A DNA stretch of 26,106 nt from the NCBI GenBank assembly GCA_002291955.1, contig DBBA01000366.1, forward strand, positions 496-26,601. Direction: 5' to 3'. The notes beneath the pieces are model-generated. The model was given only the letters and a program-made list of their open reading frames with translations, had not been told where the DNA came from and did no database searches. This document shows, in pieces, positions 16,545 through 22,973 of this stretch (positions within the stretch are counted from its first letter, which is position 1; the number at the start of each line of letters is the position of its first letter). Source of the stretch: Rhodobacteraceae bacterium UBA996 (GTDB lineage Bacteria > Pseudomonadota > Alphaproteobacteria > Rhodobacterales > Rhodobacteraceae). A program made the translations under genes and the position numbers.

Positions 16545-17128
16545 TGTTCCTGGCCCGGCGGCGGGTGCGGCTGGAAACCGAGCGGCTGACGCTGCGCCCG
16601 CCCGCCCATGCGGATTTCCGCGACTGGTCCGAACTGCGGCAGGGCTCGGCCGAGTTCCTGAAGCCCTGGGAGCCCGCCTGGGCCGAGGATCACCTGAGCC
16701 GCCGCGCCTTCACCAACCGGGTCTACTGGGCGTCCCGCGCCGTGGGGCAGGGCACGGCGCTGCCCCTGTTCCTGGTGCGGCGGGGCGACCAACGGCTGAT
16801 CGGGGCGATCACGCTGGACAATATCCGGCGCGGACCGGCGCAGGCGGCGACGCTTGGCTACTGGATCGGGTCGGACCATACCCGGCAGGGGTTCATGCGC
16901 GAGGCGATCGGGGCGGTTGTCCACCATGCCTTCACGGCCATGGACCTGAGCCGGATCGAGGCCGCGTGCCTGCCCGAGAACACCGCAAGCCGGGGTGTGC
17001 TGGAAAAGACCGGGTTCAAGTACGAAGGCGTGGCCCAGGCCTATCTTCAGATCGCGGGGCGGTGGCGGAACCACGTGCTGTACGCGAACCTGCGGCATGA
17101 CCGGCGGGGGCGCACGGACGCGGGCTAG
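16544..17128 (+). CDS. RimJ/RimL-like GNAT N-acetyltransferase
   Basis: A 194-residue GNAT protein resembling RimJ, the acetyltransferase of the ribosomal protein S5 N-terminus. The N-terminal RRRVRLETERLTLRPPAHADF is typical. The acetyl-CoA loop lies in GYWIGSDHTRQGFMREAIGAVVHHAF, and the C-terminal PENTASRGVLEKTGFKYEGVA is family-like. The ATG overlaps the peptidase stop (TGATG), so it is the last gene of the long plus-strand operon. The exact substrate is uncertain, because many RimJ-like proteins act on other targets. Confidence 0.85.
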   Translation: MFLARRRVRLETERLTLRPPAHADFRDWSELRQGSAEFLKPWEPAWAEDHLSRRAFTNRVYWASRAVGQGTALPLFLVRRGDQRLIGAITLDNIRRGPAQAATLGYWIGSDHTRQGFMREAIGAVVHHAFTAMDLSRIEAACLPENTASRGVLEKTGFKYEGVAQAYLQIAGRWRNHVLYANLRHDRRGRTDAG

Positions 17129-17135
17129 GGGTGCG

Positions 17136-17217
17136 GTTTGTGCACATGTGCACAAACATGCAAGACATTGATTTCATGCGCAGAGGTCCGGGTTCGTTCA
17201 GCTTTCGTCAACCTGGA
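17136..17217 (+). promoter_or_regulatory. lux-box-like palindrome plus promoter-like block upstream of the RTX gene (copy 1)
   Basis: A perfect 22-bp palindrome (17136-17157; half-site GTTTGTGCACA followed by its exact reverse complement) is followed by CATTGATT and, at offset 62, TCAGCTTT. The inner 16 bases differ from the Agrobacterium tra box (ATGTGCAGATCTGCACAT) at two positions. TTGATT at 17168 could be a -35; no good -10 is visible. The same arrangement recurs at 18853. The RTX gene starts about 200 bp downstream, leaving a long leader. Confidence 0.55.
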
Positions 17218-17423
17218 TGACTGGGGTCTTCCGGGGCGCGCGTTGCGCGTCCGTTTCGTGGGGCGGACAGGTTTCGCACGCGGGAAACGCGCACGACACG
17301 GGTCGAGGCGCGCCCGGGACGGCCGCGCAGCCTTGCATTTGAATCATCCCCCCGAGGCCGATTAACGGGTTTTTCAGCGGATCGGCGGAGTGTGCCCTCG
17401 AGAACTTTCACGGGAGCCCCGCC

Positions 17424-18101
17424 ATGCCGCAGTATTCGCCTTTGCTCCAGAGATGGATGAACGACCATGTGCTGGACGCAGGACTGCGGACCTACCAGGT
17501 CGACCGCTTCCTGTTTGTTAACGATGGGCACGTGCGGGACGGCTCCCACGGCCATGACGTGCTGACAGGGGGCGCAGCCGGGGATCTGCTGTGGGGCGGC
17601 CAGGGCAACGACACCCTGCATGGGGAAGCCGGGAATGACTTGCTGAACGGTGGTGCCGGGGATGACGTCGTCTATGGCGGATCGGGGAACGACCGCCTGC
17701 AGGGCCAGGGGGGCAACGACTGGCTCTATGGCGGCAGCGGGAACGATGCGCTTTACGGCGGGACAGGCAACGACCGGCTCTATGGCGAAAGCGGGGACGA
17801 CTTTCTGTGCGCGGGCAGCGGGTTCGACATGCTGTGGGGCGGACTGGGGCGCGACACGTTCGTGTTCCGGCCCGACGTTGGGGCGCAGGCCTCGCAGTCG
17901 ACCTATATGGACTTCAATCTGCAGGAGGACCGGTTGCGGATCGACGGCGACTTGCTGCCGGGCGGTGTTCAGCGGTCGATGTTCGGGGTTGAGGCCGATG
18001 GCGACCTGTTCCTGACCGTCTCGGGCGGCCACCGCATGGTGTTCGAGACGCTGGATGCCTCGCATCTTGATGCCATGATGGCGAACATCGAGATCATCTG
18101 A
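17424..18101 (+). CDS. small RTX (haemolysin-type calcium-binding repeat) protein
   Basis: A 225-residue protein. After a short N-terminal region (about residues 1-39) there are about twelve glycine/aspartate nonapeptides from residue 40 to 148, such as WGGQGNDTL, YGGSGNDRL and YGGTGNDRLY, which bind calcium as a parallel beta roll. The C-terminal DTFVFRPDVGAQ and the remaining 75 residues resemble the capping and secretion-signal region of type I-secreted proteins, ending in hydrophobic IEII. There is no Sec signal peptide and no enzymatic domain. A CGGGAG ribosome site lies 9 bp upstream. No type I transporter genes are nearby. Export to the outside is likely; the role is unknown (structural, adhesive or competitive). 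Confidence 0.85.
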   Translation: MPQYSPLLQRWMNDHVLDAGLRTYQVDRFLFVNDGHVRDGSHGHDVLTGGAAGDLLWGGQGNDTLHGEAGNDLLNGGAGDDVVYGGSGNDRLQGQGGNDWLYGGSGNDALYGGTGNDRLYGESGDDFLCAGSGFDMLWGGLGRDTFVFRPDVGAQASQSTYMDFNLQEDRLRIDGDLLPGGVQRSMFGVEADGDLFLTVSGGHRMVFETLDASHLDAMMANIEII

Positions 18102-18204
18102 GGCGCGGGGAGCCAGGCCGGGCAATCCCGGCCGCGCCGACAGGTCGACCGCCGCACCGGGGGGCCGAGGCCGGCACGCTGTCCGTCCCATGACCCTGCG
18201 GTCC

Positions 18205-18828
18205 GACCGGCGAGAGCTGACCAGTCTGCGAGGGCAGACCAGCCTGAGACGGCGGACCGGCTTGAGAGGGCCGACCAGCCGGATGGCGGACGGGTCGGCC
18301 AGGACGGATCGGCCAGGACGGCCCGGCCAGGACGGCCCGGCCAGGACGGCCCGACAGGCGAAGGCGGACGGGCCGGTCAGGGCTGACGAGCCATTTGGCG
18401 GACGGGTCGGCTGGAACGGACGGGCTGGCGAAGGCGCACCGACTGGGAAGTGCAGATGGGTCGGCAAGGATGGACGGACCGGCCAAGACGGCCCGGCCAA
18501 GACGGCCCGACAGGCGAAGGCGCATATGGCGGACGGGTCGGCTGGAACGGACGGGCTGGCGAAGCGCACCAACTGGCAAGGACGGGCGGACCGGCCAACA
18601 CGGCCCGACTGGCGAAGTCCGACGGGCTGGCGAGAGCGGACCGAATGGCAAGGGCGGACGGCCCGACTGGCAAGGGCGGACGGTGCGGCAAGGACGGACG
18701 GACCGGCTAGGGCGGACCGACTGGCCAAGGCTGACGGACGGGCCAGGGTGGACCGACTGGCGGGAGCAGAGCGACCGGCGGGCGCCAACGAGGCGGCAAG
18801 GATCAGCGGACCTGCGAAAGCGCACGGT
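18205..18828. repeat. GC-rich minisatellite with 14-, 18- and 22-bp units
   Basis: About 620 bp made of degenerate units anchored on GAC[C/G]G. Four tandem 14-mers run from 18289 to 18344 (e.g. GACGGCCCGGCCAG), and 18-mers such as GACCGACTGGCCAAGGCT dominate towards the right end. A segmental duplication is visible: 18331-18366 matches 18487-18522, and 18392-18433 matches 18523-18564, with one mismatch each; the left copy has 25 extra bases. Both strands have long open frames, but the 14- and 22-bp units break any single reading phase, so I do not call a gene. Confidence 0.8.
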
Positions 18829-18852
18829 TGCCGCGCAGGGCCCGGATCGGTG

Positions 18853-18934
18853 GTTTGCGCACATCTGCGCAAACGGTCACGCCATTGACACGTCGCAGGA
18901 AAGGCCGTGCACGGTCAGCTTTGCCCAAGCAGGG
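18853..18934 (+). promoter_or_regulatory. lux-box-like palindrome plus promoter-like block (copy 2)
   Basis: GTTTGCGCACA is followed by TCTGCGCAAAC, a palindrome with one mismatched pair. Then comes CATTGACA (a consensus -35 TTGACA at 18885-18890) and TCAGCTTT at 18915. Spacing is identical to copy 1, with about 52 of 81 positions equal, concentrated in the three blocks. No gene follows before the convergent epmA stop at 19232. Confidence 0.5.
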
Positions 18935-19231
18935 CGAACGGAAGGTCCGGCGACGGGTGGTGCGGGGTGCCTTCGGTGCCCGACAGCGCGCAGACGTCCC
19001 GGGCTTGACCCGGGACCTCCACCCACAGCGGGCATCGGGTGGGTCGGGGCGCAGGATCAGGTCCGGCGCGGGGACAGGAAGCCGAGCGGTGCAGCTGCGC
19101 ATCCGCACGGGGCCTTCGTCCGGCCCGCCGTCCATAGGGACGGGCAAAGCGCCCGAAGCCCGGGTGCCGCGCCCCCCGGTCTGGCGGGGCCGGGCCTCAG
19201 GTCGCCATGCCGTGGGAGCGAGGGGGGCAAT
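18935..19231. other. gap without a recognised gene
   Basis: This 297-bp stretch between the second palindrome block and the epmA stop holds one short palindromic repeat (18996-19016) and GC-rich sequence. Plus-strand frames here run on into the antisense of epmA and look like shadows. If copy 2 of the promoter block is active, a non-coding transcript would start here and could overlap the 3' end of epmA. That is inference. Confidence 0.5.
18996..19016. repeat. short palindromic repeat GTCCCGGG-CTTGA-CCCGGGAC
   Basis: Eight-base arms around a 5-nt loop. This sequence is, from memory, a widespread intergenic palindrome of alphaproteobacterial genomes (often read as CCCGGGTCAAGCCCGGG). It can form a stable hairpin near the 3' side of epmA. 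Confidence 0.6.
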
Positions 19232-20281
19232 CTACCCCGGCGCGACCCACATCACCGCTTCCACCCCCGGGGCGCCGGTGGCGAGCGTCACAAGACGGTC
19301 GAAGCCGAGCGCGATGCCGCTGGCGGGGGTCATCAGGGACAGGGCGGACAGGAAATCCTCGTCCAGCGGGTAGCGTTCGCCGTAGAGGCGTTCCTTCGCG
19401 TCCATGTCGGCGGCGAAGCGGCGGCGCTGTTCCACCGGATCGGTCAGTTCGCCGAAGCCGTTCGCGAGTTCCACGCCGCAGGCATACAGCTCGAACCGTT
19501 CGGCCACGCGAGGGTCGTCGGGGGCAGGGCGGGCGAGGGCTGCCTCGGCGACCGGGTAGCGGTCGAGGATCGTGGCCCGGCCGTGCCCGAGGTGCGGTTC
19601 CACGCGGGCGACCAGCACCTTGGACAGAATGTCGGACCAGGTGTCGTCGTCGGTCACGCGCAGGCCCGTGGCGGTGGCCTGAGCGGCCAACGCGTCGCGG
19701 TCGGTGGACCCGTCGCTCCGGATCGTCGCCATCAGGTCCATGTCCGCGAAGCGCGCGAAGGCATCCGCGACCGACACCCGTTCGGGGGCCGCGAAGGGGT
19801 CGCAGGTCGCACCGCGCCAGCGCAGGCTGTCCGACCCGGCGGCGCGGGTGGCGAGCTGCAGCATCTGCGCGCAGTCGTCCATCAGGGTCTCGTACGGCGC
19901 GCCCGCGCGATACCATTCGAGCATCGTGAACTCGGGCGCGTGCAGGGCCCCGCGTTCGCGGTTGCGCCAGACAGGGGCAAAGGCGTGGATCCGCGTCTCG
20001 CCCGCCGCGAGCAGCTTCTTCATCGCGAACTCGGGCGAGGTGTTGAGGTAGAGTGTCCGCGCCCCCCCCGCGCCATCGCGCGCGGTGGTGGCGAAGGCGT
20101 GCAGGTGCGTCTCGTTCCCCGGGGACACCTGAAGCCCGGCCGGATCGACCTCGACGGACCCTTGCGCATCGAACCAGGCCCGCAGCGCCGACTTGATGCG
20201 GTTGCGCGCCAGCAGAAGCGGGCGGCGGTCGGCGTGGGCATCGGGGAGCCAGAAGGGGCGGTCGGAGGGGGGGGGCGTCAT
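19232..20281 (-). CDS. epmA: EF-P beta-lysyltransferase (GenX/PoxA)
   Basis: A 349-residue class II lysyl-tRNA-synthetase paralogue lacking the anticodon-binding domain. It attaches beta-lysine to a conserved lysine of elongation factor P. Class II motif 2 is seen in FAPVWRNRERGALHAPEFTMLEWYRA and motif 3 in GIALGFDRLVTLATG; VELANGFGELTDP is also family-typical. The start at 20281 (MTPPPSDRPFWLP) is preferred; ATG 20296 would add five residues. The frame is open to 20602 only across efp. It is divergent from efp, its presumed substrate gene, with 127 bp between starts. The lysine 2,3-aminomutase gene epmB is not in the window. Confidence 0.92.
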   Translation of the reverse strand: MTPPPSDRPFWLPDAHADRRPLLLARNRIKSALRAWFDAQGSVEVDPAGLQVSPGNETHLHAFATTARDGAGGARTLYLNTSPEFAMKKLLAAGETRIHAFAPVWRNRERGALHAPEFTMLEWYRAGAPYETLMDDCAQMLQLATRAAGSDSLRWRGATCDPFAAPERVSVADAFARFADMDLMATIRSDGSTDRDALAAQATATGLRVTDDDTWSDILSKVLVARVEPHLGHGRATILDRYPVAEAALARPAPDDPRVAERFELYACGVELANGFGELTDPVEQRRRFAADMDAKERLYGERYPLDEDFLSALSLMTPASGIALGFDRLVTLATGAPGVEAVMWVAPG

Positions 20282-20408
20282 GGTGGCGTGATCCATCTGG
20301 CGCGGGCGCGTGACATGCGCTAGGGGCAGGGCCGAGCGCCGGGATGCCCGGCGGACGGATGGCCGGGGGCCTAGCCCCGCGCCGACAGGATCGCAAGGAG
20401 CGCCGCGA

Positions 20409-20975
20409 ATGAAGACCATCGCCTCGCAGCTGCGGAAGGGCAACGTGGTGGACATGGACGGCCACCTGTACGTCGTCCTGACCGCGCAGAACTTCCACCC
20501 CGGCAAGGGCACGCCCGTCACGCAAGTCGACATGCGCCGGATCTCGGACGGGGTGAAGGTGAGCGAGCGGTGGAAGACCACCGACAGCGTGGAACGCGCC
20601 ACCGTGGACGAGCGCGAATACGCCTACCTGTACGAGGACGGCGAGGGGTTCCATTTCATGGAGCCCGCGACGTACGAGCAGGTGACGGTCAGCCCCGAGG
20701 TGGTGGGCGACATGAAGGCGTTCCTGACGGATGGCCTGAAGGTGTTCATCAAGACCCACAACGACGTGGCGATCGCGATGGAACTGCCGCAGAAGCTGGT
20801 GGTCGAGATCGTCGAGACGGAGCCCGTGGTGAAGGGGCAGACGGCGTCGTCGTCCTACAAGCCCGCGATTGCGGGCAACGGCGTTCGGGTGATGGTGCCG
20901 CCGCATATCGGCGCGGGTACGCGGATCATCATCAACACGGAAGACCTGTCCTACGTCGAGCGCGCCAAGGACTGA
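20409..20975 (+). CDS. efp: elongation factor P
   Basis: A 188-residue protein that relieves ribosome stalling at polyproline. The three-domain EF-P architecture is complete. The KOW-like N-domain carries the loop HPGKGTP with K33, the residue modified in the EpmA pathway, and the C-domain ends TRIIINTEDLSYVERAKD. A strong AAGGAG lies ahead of the start at 20409; the frame upstream to 20310 has no support. Its modifier gene epmA is divergent next door. The DMT transporter starts 7 bp after the stop and is probably cotranscribed. The OmpA-family protein in this window, with many PxP units, is the kind of protein whose translation may depend on EF-P. Confidence 0.97.
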   Translation: MKTIASQLRKGNVVDMDGHLYVVLTAQNFHPGKGTPVTQVDMRRISDGVKVSERWKTTDSVERATVDEREYAYLYEDGEGFHFMEPATYEQVTVSPEVVGDMKAFLTDGLKVFIKTHNDVAIAMELPQKLVVEIVETEPVVKGQTASSSYKPAIAGNGVRVMVPPHIGAGTRIIINTEDLSYVERAKD

Positions 20976-20982
20976 CGGCACC

Positions 20983-21879
20983 ATGCCCCAGGTCGGTCAG
21001 CCGCCCGGTCGGCCGCTTGTCGGGGTCGGGCTGGCCGCGCTCGCGGTCCTGTCCTTTGCCGTCTCCGACGTGCTGACCAAGCACCTGGCCGAACGTCACC
21101 CCGTGCCGGTGGTGATGGCCCTGCGATATGCCCTCAGCCTTGCGCTGCTCTTGGTGGTGCTGGCCCCCGGGATGGGGGCGGCGCTGTGGCGCGTTACGCG
21201 GCTGGGGCCGGTGGTCCTGCGCGGCCTGATCCTGGCGGTTGCGTCGCTGACCATGGGCCACGCGCTGCGCCTGATGCCGGTGGGCGAGACGGTGGCGATC
21301 ATCTACCTCGCGCCATTCGCGGTGCTTCTGCTGTCGGCCCCGGTGCTGGGCGAGCGGGTGGACCGGGTGGCCTGGCTGGGGGCCGCCGCGGGCTTTGCCG
21401 GGGTGCTGATGATCCTGCGCCCGGGCGGCGGGCTTGATCCCCTGGGGGTGGTGTTCGCGCTGATGAACGCGGGCTGCGCGGTGGCCTATTCCCTGATGAC
21501 CCGCGTCCTGTCGCGGACCGAGACCACGCTGGCGCTGCTGTTCCACGTCACCCTGACGGGAAGCGTGGTGTTCGGCGCGCTGGCGGTGCCGTTCCTGCCG
21601 CAGGTGGCGCTGACCGGGGCGGACCTGATGGCGGGCCTCGCCCTTGGGGTGGCGGCCACGCTGGGGCATTTCCTGTTCACCGCGGCCTACCGGGAAGCGC
21701 CGCCGTCACTGCTGGGACCGGTGACCTACCTGCATCTCGTCTGGGCGGCGGGGCTGGGCTGGCTGGTGTTCGCCCATGTGCCCGACGCCCTGACGGTCGC
21801 GGGGATGGCAGTGGTCGTGGTCGCAGGCGCGGCGACGGCCTGGCACGCGCATCGCGGTCGGGCGGTTCCCCCGGAGTAG
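20983..21879 (+). CDS. EamA/DMT-family transporter
   Basis: A 298-residue inner-membrane protein with ten predicted helices in two EamA repeats (about residues 14-143 and 151-285). Characteristic stretches are FAVSDVLTKHLAERHPVPVVMALRYALSL, LMPVGETVAIIYLAPFAVLLLSAPVLGERV and GPVTYLHLVWAAGLGWLVF. Members export amino acids, nucleosides or other small metabolites; the substrate is not readable here. It begins 7 bp after efp, suggesting cotranscription, and ends facing the convergent EEP-family gene with only 17 bp between them. Confidence 0.88.
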   Translation: MPQVGQPPGRPLVGVGLAALAVLSFAVSDVLTKHLAERHPVPVVMALRYALSLALLLVVLAPGMGAALWRVTRLGPVVLRGLILAVASLTMGHALRLMPVGETVAIIYLAPFAVLLLSAPVLGERVDRVAWLGAAAGFAGVLMILRPGGGLDPLGVVFALMNAGCAVAYSLMTRVLSRTETTLALLFHVTLTGSVVFGALAVPFLPQVALTGADLMAGLALGVAATLGHFLFTAAYREAPPSLLGPVTYLHLVWAAGLGWLVFAHVPDALTVAGMAVVVVAGAATAWHAHRGRAVPPE

Positions 21880-21896
21880 CGGTCACGTCCCGGGGG

Positions 21897-22841
21897 TCAG
21901 GGCAGCGCGATGCCCGCAACGATGCCGCGGTGGTTCGATCCCGTCCCGGCGCCAAAGGTGCGGACCCCGGTGATCCGCGCACCGTTCCCGGTCAGCACCT
22001 GGTCGATGGGCACACCCAGCGGGCCCGCCTCGGCGGGCCAGGTGCCCGGCGGCAGCCGCAGCGGGCGGAACCCGGTGGCGTCGGTCAGGTCGCGCATCGG
22101 GCGGCTCCACGGTGCGGCGTTGAAGTCGCCGATGGCGACCACCGGCCCGTCGAACCACGCCCATTGCGCCGCCAGCTGCGCCCGCTCGCTATCGGCGAGC
22201 GAGGTGTACCACGGCTTCACCAGATGGCTTGCCGCCAGGAAAAGGCGGCGCCCGTCGGGCAACGACAGTTCGGCCACGGCATAGCGCGCCGGCCATGCGG
22301 GGTTCAGTTGCAGCCGCCAGAAGCGCGGGGGCGCAGTACGGGAGGCCACCACGACCTCGCAGCCGTCGCAGCCGGTGACAAAGGGATAGGCCGCGCGCAG
22401 GCGGTCGAGCGCGGGGACGATGGCGGCAGCCTCGGCGATCACCACGACGTCGGCACCCTCGGCCAGGATGGCGTCGAGGATGCGGTCGGCCCGCGCGCCA
22501 TCGTCGGAAAAGGCGTTCAGGAACAGCACGGTCAGGTCGGGCGCCTGATCCGTTGCCAGCGGCTGCCCGGTCCGGACCTGCGCCCAGCCCAGATGCCCGG
22601 CTGCAAGGACTGCGGCCAGCACCAGCGCCCCGCCCATGCGCCGCAACCCGGCAAGCGCAGTCCCCAGCGCCAGCAGGGTGGCCAGCGCCAGCCACAGGGG
22701 CGCCAGGCTGTCGGCCATCCGGGCGACGGCAGAAAGGTCCGTCCCCGGCGGCACATGTGCCGCCCCCGCGCCGAGCGCAAGCGTCAGCGCCGACAGGGTC
22801 GCGAGAGCCCCGGCGAGGGCAGCGTGCAGGGGGTGCGGCAT
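21897..22841 (-). CDS. membrane-anchored endonuclease/exonuclease/phosphatase-family protein
   Basis: A 314-residue protein. The N-terminal 90 residues hold about three hydrophobic helices, and residues about 100-314 form an EEP fold. Motifs are LFLNAFSDD (N109), VVVIAEA (E137), ASHLVKP, GDFNAAPWS (residues 238-246), IDQVL (D280) and the C-terminal SNHRG (residues 302-306). In the canonical family the last motif is SDH; here the Asp is Asn303. A phosphodiesterase or phosphatase acting at the envelope is likely, but the substrate is unknown. The start at 22841 is chosen for a reasonable N-terminus and for the promoter-like sequence upstream. The long upstream frame is a shadow of proA. Confidence 0.8.
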   Translation of the reverse strand: MPHPLHAALAGALATLSALTLALGAGAAHVPPGTDLSAVARMADSLAPLWLALATLLALGTALAGLRRMGGALVLAAVLAAGHLGWAQVRTGQPLATDQAPDLTVLFLNAFSDDGARADRILDAILAEGADVVVIAEAAAIVPALDRLRAAYPFVTGCDGCEVVVASRTAPPRFWRLQLNPAWPARYAVAELSLPDGRRLFLAASHLVKPWYTSLADSERAQLAAQWAWFDGPVVAIGDFNAAPWSRPMRDLTDATGFRPLRLPPGTWPAEAGPLGVPIDQVLTGNGARITGVRTFGAGTGSNHRGIVAGIALP

Positions 22842-22870
22842 CGGCAGGAACCCGTCCAGTGGCGGGGGCC

Positions 22871-22899
22871 GGTCTAGGCGCAGGCCGGGGGCGCGACAA
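22871..22899 (-). promoter_or_regulatory. candidate sigma-70 promoter of the EEP-family gene
   Basis: On the minus strand TTGTCG (22894-22899), a 17-bp spacer, then TAGACC (22871-22876). This would give a leader of about 25 nt before the ATG at 22841. The -35 keeps TTG and the -10 keeps only TA, so the match is partial. Confidence 0.35.
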
Positions 22900-22973
22900 C
22901 CCCGTGCCGGTGGACAGCGGCGAGCCCCGGGTCTATGCAGGCCGCCGCAGCGCAGGGGCGGGGAGGGGCGATC

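Noticed and set aside
17361..17376. Possible CtrA half-site TTAAC upstream of the RTX gene
   Set aside because: The second TTAA at N7 spacing is absent (TTCA instead), so only a half match remains.
17208..18872. Minus-strand open frame of 554 codons across the minisatellite and the RTX gene
   Set aside because: It gives SALAS/PSVLAG-like hexapeptides only because of the repeat units, then runs antisense through the RTX gene. No ribosome site and no family resemblance.
18190..18888. Plus-strand open frame of 232 codons within the minisatellite
   Set aside because: Periodic RADRLA-like residues appear only where 18-bp units dominate, and the phase changes with the 14- and 22-bp units. No convincing ribosome site.
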